From positions 4,529,502-4,593,501 of the forward strand of contig NZ_CP070356.1 in the NCBI RefSeq assembly GCF_016919445.1: a DNA stretch of 64,000 nucleotides, in the 5' to 3' direction. Position numbers and translations under genes: made by a program. Below are positions 44,251-52,543 of this stretch, one piece after another. The notes below the pieces were generated by a model. It worked only from the letters and a program-made list of their open reading frames with translations, made no database searches and was not told the DNA's origin. This stretch comes from Pseudomonas sp. PDNC002. GTDB lineage: Bacteria; Pseudomonadota; Gammaproteobacteria; Pseudomonadales; Pseudomonadaceae. Each line of letters begins with the position of its first letter. Within the stretch, counting starts at the first letter, position 1.

Positions 44251-45098
44251 AGCTCAGCCCTCCCGAGCAGGCGGCGGTAGCCGATGAGTTGTCCGAACAG
44301 CAGCGCACATCCCACCACCAGCAGCATCAGTACGATGCTCAGCGCGGCGCCCAGGCCCCAGTTGGAGAGCTGGAACATCTGCACGTAGATGTACTCCGCA
44401 AGCATCGCCGCCTTGCCGCCGCCCAGCAGCGCCGGGGTGACGAAGCAGCCGAGGCTGAAGACGAAGACGATGGCCGATGCGGCAACCACACCCGGCAGCG
44501 TCAGCGGGATGAAGATGTCCTTCAGCGTCTGCCAGTGGCTGGCGCCCAGGCTGCTGGAAGCCCGCAGCAGGCTGTCGTCCACCTGCTTGAGCGAGGACAG
44601 CAGCGGCAGCACCGCATAGGGCACCATGAAGTGCACCATGCCGATCAGCGCGCCCAGTTCGTTGCGCACCAGCGGCGGCGGTGCGTCGAACCAGCCGGTG
44701 GCCATCAGCCCCTGGCTGACCAGGCCACCGTTGCGCAGCAGCACCAGCCAGGCGAAGGCGCGGATCAGCATCGACAGCCAGAACGGCAGCAGCACGAACA
44801 GTTCTATCAGCTGCCGGCCGCGCGGCGTCGCGAAACGCCAGCGGTAGGCAATCAGGTAGGCGATGGCGACGCTGATCGCGGTGGTCAGCAGGCAGATGCG
44901 CAAAGTGCGCCAGATCACTGCCTGCAGGTTGGCGTTGTCGGCGATGGCCGCGTAGTTCTGCGTGCCCCACTCCGGCAGGCTGAAGCTCCAACCCAGCACG
45001 CCGAGGGTCGGCAGCAGGTAGCCGACGATAACAAGCAGCGGCAGAGGCAGGATCAGCAGGCCGTAGACCGGCAGCACGCCCGGTGCGAAACGTCGCAT
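44247..45098 (-). CDS. Polyamine-type ABC importer permease (PotB-like), second system
   Basis: A 283-residue permease, first helix VLPVYGLLILPLPLLVIVGYLLP, EAA loop RASSSLGASHWQTLKDIFIPLTLPG. ATG at 45098 is preferred (GGTGG upstream, just after the binding-protein stop); GTG at 45107, which overlaps that stop, is an alternative. Partner of the PotC-like permease. Confidence 0.88.
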   Translation of the reverse strand: MRRFAPGVLPVYGLLILPLPLLVIVGYLLPTLGVLGWSFSLPEWGTQNYAAIADNANLQAVIWRTLRICLLTTAISVAIAYLIAYRWRFATPRGRQLIELFVLLPFWLSMLIRAFAWLVLLRNGGLVSQGLMATGWFDAPPPLVRNELGALIGMVHFMVPYAVLPLLSSLKQVDDSLLRASSSLGASHWQTLKDIFIPLTLPGVVAASAIVFVFSLGCFVTPALLGGGKAAMLAEYIYVQMFQLSNWGLGAALSIVLMLLVVGCALLFGQLIGYRRLLGRAEL

Positions 45099-45099
45099 C

Positions 45100-46221
45100 T
45101 CAGCCACCGATCAGCGCGAGGTAGCGCTCCAGGGTTTCACCGTAGTGTTCGGCGTGCCACTTGTTGTTCAGCGACACCTGCTTCTTCAGGTTGTCCGGCG
45201 CGGTGGGGTTGATCGCCTGCAACTGGGCGCTGAGCAGGTCGTTGGCCGCAAGATTCACCGGGCCCATGTTGTAGACCTCCATGAGCTTGGCCTGCACCTC
45301 CGGCCGCAGCGCATAGGCGATGAACTCCATGGCGGCCTTGGCGCCGGCCGGGTTGTTCTTCGGCACCATCCACACCGAAGGCGAGACGATGCCGCCGTCG
45401 AAGCTCCAGTCGATCTTGCCGCCGGTGTCGTTCTTCACCAGCTCGGCGCGGGTGTGCCACATCTGCGCCATGCTCACTTCGCCATCGCGGATCAGTTGCT
45501 GCGACTCGGCGCCGGTGGACCAGTGGGTGGCAATGTGCGGCAGCAATTCCTCGATCTTGCGCAGGGCGCGGTCCACGTCCAGCGGATAGAGCTGCTCCGG
45601 CGGCACGCCGTCGGCCAGCAGCGCGCATTCGAGGTTGGCGCTCATCCATTTGTAGAGCGTGCGTTTGCCCGGGTACTTCTTCACGTCCCAGAAGTCGGCC
45701 CAGGACTTGGGCGGGTTCTTGCCGAACTGCTCGTGGTCGTAGCCGATCACGTAGCTGTAGGTGTAGTTGGCGAGGCCGAAATCATGCACGTCGCCGTAGC
45801 CGATCAGCGACTTGTCGACGATGCCGAAGTCGATGGGCGCGAGGAACTTGTCCTTGCCCAGGCGGTAGGACGAATACATCTCGCCATCGCACACGTCCCA
45901 GCGCACCGCGCCGCTGCTGACCTGGGTCTTCAGCGCGCCTTCGGTGGGGCCGCTGCCATCGATCTTCAACGACAGCCCTGCCGCCTCGTTGAAGCCGCCG
46001 TAGCTCTTCTCGAAGGCCGGCACCGCATCACCGCCCCAGTTGGCCACCACCAGGTTGCCGCCGGCAGCGAAGGCGCGGCCACCGGTGCCGAACGGCAGCG
46101 CGCTGGCGGCGGCGAGCAGCAGCAGGCTGCGGTTGAAATCGCGGCGGCTGATGCCGGCGCGCTCGCCCTTCTGGGCGGCGATTTCGATGGCGTCTTCGAT
46201 GAAGCCTTGGCGTTCTTTCAT
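45100..46221 (-). CDS. Polyamine-type periplasmic binding protein with Tat-like signal, second system
   Basis: A 373-residue PotD-like protein. It begins with a long charged leader and then ISRRDFNRSLLLLAAASALPFG, a twin-arginine pattern, cleaved near RAFA (residue ~52). The mature part NLVVANWGGDAVPAFEKSYGGFNEAAGL is the usual first lobe; SYVIGYDHEQFGKNPPKSWADFWDVKKYPG and GEVSMAQMWHTRAEL follow. Tat export is less common than Sec for this family. Ligand unknown; the downstream creatinase-like and HDAC-like enzymes suggest an acylated amine or cyclic amidine. Confidence 0.87.
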   Translation of the reverse strand: MKERQGFIEDAIEIAAQKGERAGISRRDFNRSLLLLAAASALPFGTGGRAFAAGGNLVVANWGGDAVPAFEKSYGGFNEAAGLSLKIDGSGPTEGALKTQVSSGAVRWDVCDGEMYSSYRLGKDKFLAPIDFGIVDKSLIGYGDVHDFGLANYTYSYVIGYDHEQFGKNPPKSWADFWDVKKYPGKRTLYKWMSANLECALLADGVPPEQLYPLDVDRALRKIEELLPHIATHWSTGAESQQLIRDGEVSMAQMWHTRAELVKNDTGGKIDWSFDGGIVSPSVWMVPKNNPAGAKAAMEFIAYALRPEVQAKLMEVYNMGPVNLAANDLLSAQLQAINPTAPDNLKKQVSLNNKWHAEHYGETLERYLALIGG

Positions 46222-46274
46222 TGTGATTTTTCCCCTGTGATTGCTGGCCGATCGTTGTTTTCGTTATGCGAATG

Positions 46275-47354
46275 TCAGGCGGACAACAGGTGGCAGTGTT
46301 GCGGCGACCAGCTGCACCAGTAGCGCTGGCCGCTGCGCAGATCAGCCAACAGCGGGTGCGCGACCGGCAGGCGCAGGTCGAGGCGCTCGCCCTGCTCCAG
46401 GGTCAGTTCGAGATTGACGTGGGCGCCCTGGTAGGTGGCGTTACCAACGGTGGCGCACAGGCCGTTGTCGCGGCCGGCGTCCTGTAGCGGGCGCAGGTCG
46501 ATGTGTTCCGGGCGCACCGCCAGCCAGCTCTTGCCGGCCTGACTCGCCTGGGCCGTGTGTGCCACGCGCAGTTGCTGGCCACGGAAATCGCAGAGTGTCG
46601 TTTCAGCCTCGCGGCCAACCACGCCGACCTCCAGCAGGTTGGTGTCGCCGAGGAAGTTGGCGACGAAGCGGCTGGCCGGGCGCTCGTAGACCTCGCGCGG
46701 GGTGCCGACCTGCTCCAGGCGACCCTTGTTGAACACGGCGATGCGGTCGGACAGTGCCAGGGCTTCTTCCTGGTCGTGGGTGACGAAGACGAAGGTGGTG
46801 CCGAAGTCCTTGTGCATGCGCGCCAGCTCGCCCTGCATTTCCTGGCGCAGGCGGCGGTCGAGGGCGGACAGCGGCTCGTCGAGCAGCAACAGCTTGGGTT
46901 TGAACACCAGCGCACGGGCCAGGGCCACACGTTGCTGCTGGCCGCCGGAGAGCTGCGCGATGCCGCGATTGCCCATGCCGGCCAGGCCGACGCGCTCCAG
47001 CACCTCGGCCACCCGGCGTTCGATCTCCGCGCCCGGCACCTTGCGGATGCGCAGCGGGTAGGCAACGTTCTGCGCCACGCTCATATGCGGGAACAGCGCG
47101 TAGCCCTGGAACACCACGCCGAAATCGCGCTGGTCCGGCGACAGCTGGGTGATGTCGCGGCCGTCCATCTCGATATGCCCCTCGCTGGGCTCGACGAAGC
47201 CGGCGAGCATCATCAGCGTGGTGCTTTTACCAGAGCCCGAGGGCCCCAGCAGCGTGAGGAATTCGCCCTGGCGAATGCTCAGGCTGAGGTCGCTCAGGAC
47301 CTGCAGGTTGCCGTAGCGCTTGCCCAGGCCGAGCAAGTCGACGAAATGCTGCAT
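46275..47354 (-). CDS. Polyamine-type ABC importer ATPase (PotA-like), second system
   Basis: A 359-residue ATPase: Walker A GPSGSGKSTT, signature LSGGQQQRVALARAL, Walker B LLLLDEPLSALD, switch VTHDQEEAL, C-terminal TOBE-like domain. First gene of the operon ending at 40895, unlike the first system where the ATPase follows the permeases. GGAG precedes the ATG. The divergent LysR gene and the inverted repeat at 47409-47472 indicate LysR control. Confidence 0.92.
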   Translation of the reverse strand: MQHFVDLLGLGKRYGNLQVLSDLSLSIRQGEFLTLLGPSGSGKSTTLMMLAGFVEPSEGHIEMDGRDITQLSPDQRDFGVVFQGYALFPHMSVAQNVAYPLRIRKVPGAEIERRVAEVLERVGLAGMGNRGIAQLSGGQQQRVALARALVFKPKLLLLDEPLSALDRRLRQEMQGELARMHKDFGTTFVFVTHDQEEALALSDRIAVFNKGRLEQVGTPREVYERPASRFVANFLGDTNLLEVGVVGREAETTLCDFRGQQLRVAHTAQASQAGKSWLAVRPEHIDLRPLQDAGRDNGLCATVGNATYQGAHVNLELTLEQGERLDLRLPVAHPLLADLRSGQRYWCSWSPQHCHLLSA

Positions 47355-47408
47355 GGCGGATCTCCAGCCGTTTTTCTTGTTGATCGGTGTTGGCTTGAGG
47401 ACATCTTC

Positions 47409-47472
47409 TGTGCAAATTTAACTAACGACAACTCAATAGTTTTCCGCCTGAATCGTTAGTCAAATTCACACA
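47409..47472. promoter_or_regulatory. Long inverted repeat in the LysR / importer intergenic region
   Basis: Arms TGTGCAAATTTAACTAACGA (47409-47428) and TCGTTAGTCAAATTCACACA (47453-47472) match as inverted repeats at 17 of 20 positions, with a 24-base A/T-rich centre. The arm-to-arm offset is 44 bases, about four helical turns. It lies between the divergent PotA-like and LysR starts and is the obvious candidate operator for the LysR protein. Confidence 0.7.
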
Positions 47473-47484
47473 AAAAGGTTCTCC

Positions 47485-48378
47485 ATGCGTCAGAACAGTG
47501 CGTTCCGAATGCCTTCCCTCATCGCCCTGCGCGCTTTCGAGGCGCTGGTCCGGCAAGGCAGCATCAGCCGTGCGGCGCTGGAGTTGCACGTCACCCACGG
47601 GGCGGTCAGCCACCAGGTGAAGAAGCTGGAAGAAGAGCTCGGCATGGCGCTGGTGGAGCGCCAGGGCAAGGGCGTGAAGCTGACCGCAGCCGGGCGGCAG
47701 TTGAGCCAGCAGATCAGCAGCGCCTTCGACCAGTTGCGCGACATCCGCCGCGCCCTGCCCAGCGAGGAGCCCGCTGGCGAACTGCGCATCGCTTGCGCCC
47801 CGGCGCTGCTGGCGAGGGTGTCGTCATTGCTGGAGAAGTTTTTGCGCAATTACCAGGAGGTCGCCCTGCATCTGCTGCCGATGAGTAGCGACCTGGGCCA
47901 GGTGGACATGGTGATTTCCTTCGGCGAGACGCACATCGAAGGCCAGCGCTTCGCCGCGCTGGGCGACATCCGCTACTTCCCGGTGTGCAGCCCGCGCCTG
48001 CTCAACACCCAGGAACACCTGCGCAAACCGCGCGACCTGGCGCGCCAGGTGCTGCTGCACGAGGACGATGGTTTCGACTGGAGCCGCTACTTCCTCGCCG
48101 CCGGCGTGCCCGGCCTGCAAGCGCGACAGAACGTCTTCCTGCCCGACGCCTACCTGACCATTCGCGCCGCGCTGGCTGGCGGCGGCGTGACCATCAGCGA
48201 CCATATCCTGGCCGGCGAGGAATTGGCGGAAGGCCGGCTGGTGCGCCTGTTCGACATCGACTTCCCGGCGCCCCACCCCTACTTCCTGATCATCCCGCCC
48301 CACGGCAACCAGGCCCTGGCGCGGGAGTTCGCGGATTGGCTGCTGCATGAGCTGGAGGCGATTCCGGCGTTTGATTGA
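47485..48378 (+). CDS. LysR-family regulator (GcvA-like)
   Basis: A 297-residue LysR protein of the GcvA/AmpR-like branch: MPSLIALRAFEALVRQGSISRAALELHVTHGAVSHQVKKLEEELG, then LVERQGKGVKLTAAG and the effector domain starting LRIACAPALLARVS. Divergent from the second importer operon, with a strong inverted repeat between, so very probably its regulator. ATG at 47485 follows AAAGG. Confidence 0.9.
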   Translation: MRQNSAFRMPSLIALRAFEALVRQGSISRAALELHVTHGAVSHQVKKLEEELGMALVERQGKGVKLTAAGRQLSQQISSAFDQLRDIRRALPSEEPAGELRIACAPALLARVSSLLEKFLRNYQEVALHLLPMSSDLGQVDMVISFGETHIEGQRFAALGDIRYFPVCSPRLLNTQEHLRKPRDLARQVLLHEDDGFDWSRYFLAAGVPGLQARQNVFLPDAYLTIRAALAGGGVTISDHILAGEELAEGRLVRLFDIDFPAPHPYFLIIPPHGNQALAREFADWLLHELEAIPAFD

Positions 48379-48403
48379 AAGGGGGCCTCTGCGCCATGTA
48401 CCC

Positions 48404-48929
48404 GATCGCGGACGGAGTCCGCTGCTACGTGGAAGTTCTGCCCTCGGGTTGTCCCTCACCCTAACCCTCTCCCAAGGGGAGAGGGGACCGTACGGTGCAG
48501 AATGAAACCTTCGCGTCAGCCGGCTCGGGCTGTCCCCTTTCCTAAAGGGAGAAGAGACCGTTCAGTGCAGGATGAAACCTTCGCGTCAGCCGGCCAGGGC
48601 TGTCCCCTCTCCCAAAGGGAGAGGGGCCGTTCAGTGCAGGATGAAACCTTCGCGTCAGCCGGCTCGGGCTGCTCCCTCTCCCTAAGGGAGAGGGGACCGT
48701 ACGGTGCAGAATGAAATCTTCGCATCAGCCGGCTCGGGCTGCTCCCTCTCCCTAAGGGAGAGGGGACCGTTCAGTGCGGGATGAAACCTTCGCGTCAGCC
48801 GGCTCGGGCTGCCCCCTCTCCCTAAGGGAGAGGGCTGGGGTGAGGGGGATGCATCGGTAGGGACTTTCCGGGTAAAGACAGTTGCTCCTACGATACCGAT
48901 GCCCCGTAGGAGCGGACTCCGTCCGCGAT
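48404..48929. repeat. REP-bounded six-module palindromic array (copy G)
   Basis: It fills the 566-base gap between the LysR and RND stops. Inverted REP at 48404-48428; palindromes at 48465-48486, 48535-48555, 48605-48625, 48674-48695, 48744-48765 and 48814-48834, i.e. a 69-70-base period. Spacers are nearly identical (ACCGTTCAGTGCAGGATGAAACC... TTCGCGTCAGCCGGCTCGGGCTG). Left flank TCCCTCACCCTAA, right flank GCTGGGGTGAGGG, then GATGCATCGG...CAGTTGCTCCTAC, and a REP at 48906-48929. The second palindrome carries compensating changes (CCTTTCCTAAAGGGAGAA partly decayed). Confidence 0.92.
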
Positions 48930-48944
48930 TGACCTACCGGCGGC

Positions 48945-51380
48945 TCAGACTTTCCTGCCACCGAGCAGGAAGTGCGACAACGCCGGAATCAGGATCAGCG
49001 CCCCGAGCATGTTCCAGAGGAACATGAAGGTCAGCAGAATCCCCATGTCCGCCTGGAACTTGATCGGCGACCAGGCCCAGGTGATCACCCCCGCCGCCAG
49101 GGTCACGCCGACCAGAGCGACGACCTTGCCGGTGAACGCTACCGCCTGCTGATAGGCCACCGACAGCGGCAACCCGGCCCGCTGCAACTGCAGCTGCACG
49201 CTGAGCAGGTAGAGCGCGTAGTCCACCCCAATCCCCACGCCGAGGGCGATCACTGGCAGCGTAGCGACCTTCACGCCAATGCCCATCATCACCATCAGCG
49301 CCTCGCAGAGAATCGAGGTAAGCACCAGCGGCAACAGCGCCACCAGGGTTGCGCGCCAGCTGCGGAAGGTGATCAGGCAGAAGATGCCCACGGCCGCATA
49401 GACGTAGAACAGCATGCGGTGGTTGGCCTCGCGCACCACGCGGTTGGTCGCCGCCTCGATGCCGGCGCTGCCGGCGGCGAGGAGGAACTGGCGGTCCGGC
49501 GTGCTGTTGGCGCGGGCGAAGTTTTCGGCGATGCCGGCCACTTCATCCAGGGTCTGCGCCTTGTGGTCCTTGAGGAAGGCGATCACCGGCATCAGCGAGC
49601 ATTCGGTGTTGAACAGCTCCGGAGTGTTCACCGAAGCCTGCTGGGCGGCGTAGTTGAGCACGTCCTGGTTGCGCTGCAGGCTGGCGAACTTGGGGTTGCC
49701 TTCGTAGGTGCCGGCGGTGATCTGGCGCACCGCGTTGACCAGCGAGGTCGTCGCCTGCACACCGTCGTGCTGCTGCAGCGCCCAGCCGAGGCGGTCGGCG
49801 AGGATCAGCGTGTGGTAGTTCAGGCAGCCTTCCGGCGCGGTCTTCACCATCACCGCGAACAGGTCGCTGGAAAGCGCGTAATGGCTGGTGATGTAGGCGT
49901 TGTCGCGGTTGTAGCGCGAGTCGGCGCGCAGCTCCGGCGCGCCGGCGTCGAGGTCGCCGATCTGCAGGTGCTGGCTGACCAGCAGCCCACCCGCGCCCAG
50001 CAGCGCCGCCACGACCAGCGCGACAGTCGCCCAGCGCCGCTCGGTGAAGTGATCGAGCAACGCCCACAGCTTGCCGAGGCCCTGCCGGCGATCCACCTGG
50101 CGTTCCTCGCGCAGGGCTCGCTCGGCGGCGCGCTGGCTGACGCCGACATAGGACAGCGCCACCGGCATCATCAGCAGCGAGGTGAAGATCAGCACCGCCA
50201 CGCCGATGCTGGCGGCGATGGCCAGGTCCTGGATGACCGGGATGTCGATCAGCATCAGCACGGCGAAGCCCACGGCATCCGACAGCAGCGCGGTGACGCC
50301 GGCGAGGAACAGGCGGCGGAAGGTGTTGCGCGCGGCCACCTGCTTGTGGGTGCCGCGACCGATGTCCTGCATGATGCCGTTCATCTTCTGGGTGGCATGG
50401 GATACGCCAATGGCGAAGATCAGGAACGGCACGAGGATCGAGTACGGGTCCAACGCATAGCCCAGCCAGGCCACCAGGCCGAGCTGCCAGACCACCGCCA
50501 TCAGCGAGCAGCCGATCACCAGCAGACTGCTGCGCAGGCAGCGGGTGTAGAAGAATATGATGACGAAGGCGGTGACCACCGCCAGGCCGAAGAACAGCAT
50601 CACCCGCAGCAGGCCGTCGATCAGGTCGCCCACCAGCTTGGCAAAGCCGATCACGTGCAGACGCACCGCACCCTTGCCCTCTTCGCCCGCGGCGAAGGCT
50701 CGGGCATCGCCCAGGTATTCGTACTTCAGGCGCAGCTCGTCGAGGGCGCGGGAGAACTCGCGGTAGTCGATGCCCTTGCCGGTGGCCGAGTCGCGGTCCA
50801 GCAGCGGCACCACCAGCATGCTGGAGCGGAAGTCGTTGCCCACCAGGCTGCCGACGATGCCGGCGCGGGCGATGTTCTGGCGCAACTGGCCGATGGCCTC
50901 GGGCTTGCCGTCGTAGCCGTCGGGCATCACCGGGCCGCCCTGGAAGCCTTCCTCGGTGACCTCGGTCCAGCGCACCGCCGGCGACCACAGCGACTTCATC
51001 CAGGCACGGTCGACGCCATGGCTGAGGAACAGCTGGTCACTGATCTGCCGCAGGCTGGAGAGGTAGGCCGGGTCGAAGATGTCGCCATTCGGGTTCTCCA
51101 CGACTACCCGCACCGAGTTGCCCAGGCCACGCAGCGCGGCGCGGTTGTCCAGGTAGTTGCGGATATAAGGATCGCCGTGGGGGATCATCTTCTCGAAGGC
51201 CGGGCGCATCTCCAGGCGGGTCACGGCCATGTAGCCCAGCAGCACGGTGACCATCGCGATCAGCGCGATGAACAGCGCACGGTGGTTGAACACCAGGCGC
51301 TCCAGCAGGTTGCCGCTGTGGGCGTCGAAGTCCCGCAGTTCGCGGACTACAGGCATCTCGCCTTGCTTGAGGTCGACCAT
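48945..51380 (-). CDS. RND-superfamily permease (MMPL/HpnN-like)
   Basis: An 811-residue inner-membrane protein. One N-terminal helix (LFIALIAMVTVLLGYMAV), a large periplasmic domain, a block of helices beginning LIDGLLRVMLFFGLAVVTAFVIIFFYTR, a second periplasmic domain (~460-620) and a final helix block (MLFYVYAAVGIFCLITFRSWRATLVALLPLVLTSI...). This is the twelve-helix RND layout but at single-component MMPL/HpnN length rather than the ~1040 of AcrB. No membrane-fusion protein is nearby. Such exporters move lipids, sterol-like compounds or other hydrophobic molecules. Last gene of the DUF1302/DUF1329/YCF48 operon; substrate inferred to be hydrophobic. Confidence 0.87.
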   Translation of the reverse strand: MVDLKQGEMPVVRELRDFDAHSGNLLERLVFNHRALFIALIAMVTVLLGYMAVTRLEMRPAFEKMIPHGDPYIRNYLDNRAALRGLGNSVRVVVENPNGDIFDPAYLSSLRQISDQLFLSHGVDRAWMKSLWSPAVRWTEVTEEGFQGGPVMPDGYDGKPEAIGQLRQNIARAGIVGSLVGNDFRSSMLVVPLLDRDSATGKGIDYREFSRALDELRLKYEYLGDARAFAAGEEGKGAVRLHVIGFAKLVGDLIDGLLRVMLFFGLAVVTAFVIIFFYTRCLRSSLLVIGCSLMAVVWQLGLVAWLGYALDPYSILVPFLIFAIGVSHATQKMNGIMQDIGRGTHKQVAARNTFRRLFLAGVTALLSDAVGFAVLMLIDIPVIQDLAIAASIGVAVLIFTSLLMMPVALSYVGVSQRAAERALREERQVDRRQGLGKLWALLDHFTERRWATVALVVAALLGAGGLLVSQHLQIGDLDAGAPELRADSRYNRDNAYITSHYALSSDLFAVMVKTAPEGCLNYHTLILADRLGWALQQHDGVQATTSLVNAVRQITAGTYEGNPKFASLQRNQDVLNYAAQQASVNTPELFNTECSLMPVIAFLKDHKAQTLDEVAGIAENFARANSTPDRQFLLAAGSAGIEAATNRVVREANHRMLFYVYAAVGIFCLITFRSWRATLVALLPLVLTSILCEALMVMMGIGVKVATLPVIALGVGIGVDYALYLLSVQLQLQRAGLPLSVAYQQAVAFTGKVVALVGVTLAAGVITWAWSPIKFQADMGILLTFMFLWNMLGALILIPALSHFLLGGRKV

Positions 51381-51424
51381 GAGGCTGTCTCTTTCTCTCT
51401 TGTTCTTGTGAAGAGCCGGCGCGC

Positions 51425-52489
51425 TCAGCGCACCGGCATGGCGTTCTCGCGAACGCCCCGTGTGCCGACCAGCAGCAGGCGGCCGGGGCCGGCCACGGCG
51501 CCACTGACCGGCAGGCGCTCGGCCAGTTCGAGGGGTTTGAAGCTGACGCCGCGGTCATTGCTGACCAGGCCCTGGCCCGCCTGGCTGAACAGATACAGCT
51601 GGCCGTTGGCGTCGACGCTGGCGGCGGTCAGGCTCACTGGCAGGCCGGTGTCCACCGCGCTCCAGCTCTCTCCACCGTCGGTGCTGCGTACCGCATGCCC
51701 GCGCAGACCGTAGGCGAATACCAGGCCAGGTTGCGCGACCACGCCGAAGAAGCTGCCGGCGTAGGGCGATGGCAGGGCGACGAAGCGTTCCTGCTGGCGG
51801 TCGAGGCGCAGCAACAGGCCCTGTTCGCCGACGATGAACAACTCGTCGCCGCTTGCCGCCATGGCGGTGAGGTGCAGGGACTGGGGATTGTCGATGCGAT
51901 GAATCCAGGGTTCCCAGCTGCGTCCACCATCGGTGGTCCGCAGGATCAGGTTGAAAGCACCAATCACGAACCCTTCGTTGGCATCGCGGAACCACAGGTC
52001 AAGAAAAGGTTTGTCGGCCCCCTCCTCCTTCAGCCGTCGCGCCTGGTCCAGCCAGGTGGCGTTGTCCGGCTGCGGGTGGGCGGCGTAGTAATCGAGCATC
52101 AACTGGCCGATCTGCCGGCCATCGAGCTGCCGCTCCCAGTGAACGCCACCGTCAGCGCTATGCAGCACCACGCCATCGTGGCCCACGGCCCAGCCATCCT
52201 GCGACGTCGGGAAATAGACGGCGGTCAGGTCCGAGCTGACCGGCACCTCGGCCTGGCGCCAGCCGCTGCCACCGTCGTCGGAATAGAGAATGTGGCCGCG
52301 CTGGCCGACGCTCACCAGTCGCTTGTCGACGCGGGTGATCGCCAACAGCGGCACGCGGCTGGGGATGTTGCTGTAGGCCGCCGGCAGGTCGAGCACGTCG
52401 ACGAATCCGTCAGCGTTCTCACCTGCCTGGGCAGCGCCCGCCAGCAGCAAGGCGCCCAGGAGCATCAGGCGCTTGAAGGGGATCTGCAT
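51425..52489 (-). CDS. YCF48/BNR-repeat beta-propeller protein, exported
   Basis: A 354-residue protein with a signal peptide (cleavage near AAQA, residue ~22). Repeated BNR/Asp-box-type motifs follow, e.g. YSDDGGSGWRQAEVP, HSADGGVHWERQLD, RTTDGGRSWEPWIH and RSTDGGESWSAVDTG, giving a beta-propeller related to YCF48/HCF136. In non-photosynthetic bacteria this protein occurs beside RND permeases and DUF1302/DUF1329 proteins; it is probably a periplasmic assembly or scaffolding factor. Located 44 bases upstream of the RND gene. Confidence 0.85.
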   Translation of the reverse strand: MQIPFKRLMLLGALLLAGAAQAGENADGFVDVLDLPAAYSNIPSRVPLLAITRVDKRLVSVGQRGHILYSDDGGSGWRQAEVPVSSDLTAVYFPTSQDGWAVGHDGVVLHSADGGVHWERQLDGRQIGQLMLDYYAAHPQPDNATWLDQARRLKEEGADKPFLDLWFRDANEGFVIGAFNLILRTTDGGRSWEPWIHRIDNPQSLHLTAMAASGDELFIVGEQGLLLRLDRQQERFVALPSPYAGSFFGVVAQPGLVFAYGLRGHAVRSTDGGESWSAVDTGLPVSLTAASVDANGQLYLFSQAGQGLVSNDRGVSFKPLELAERLPVSGAVAGPGRLLLVGTRGVRENAMPVR

Positions 52490-52511
52490 GGTGCTTTCCT
52501 CGGGTAGAGCA

Positions 52512-52537
52512 GCGGCGGCCCCGGACGGAGCCGCCGC
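52512..52537 (-). other. Intercistronic hairpin (DUF1329 / YCF48-like)
   Basis: GCGGCGGC...GCCGCCGC stem with a ten-base loop just after the DUF1329 stop codon. No U-run; likely an mRNA-stability element separating expression of exported proteins from downstream genes. Confidence 0.45.
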
Positions 52538-52543
52538 CCGCGG

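Noticed and set aside
48404..48428. REP elements as evidence of a local RAYT transposase
   Set aside because: No tyrosine transposase gene of the REP-associated type is present in the window; the mobilising enzyme, if any, must act from elsewhere.
48465..48834. CRISPR-like array (regular palindromes with ~50-base spacers)
   Set aside because: The spacers are nearly identical to each other, the same units recur singly at eight other loci, and no cas genes are present; it is a tandem repeat array.
48972..51713. A 900-codon open frame antisense to the RND gene
   Set aside because: Its composition (His/Gln/Arg/Ala-rich) is that of a shadow of a high-GC gene; the minus-strand frame has clear RND motifs, membrane segments and conserved neighbours.
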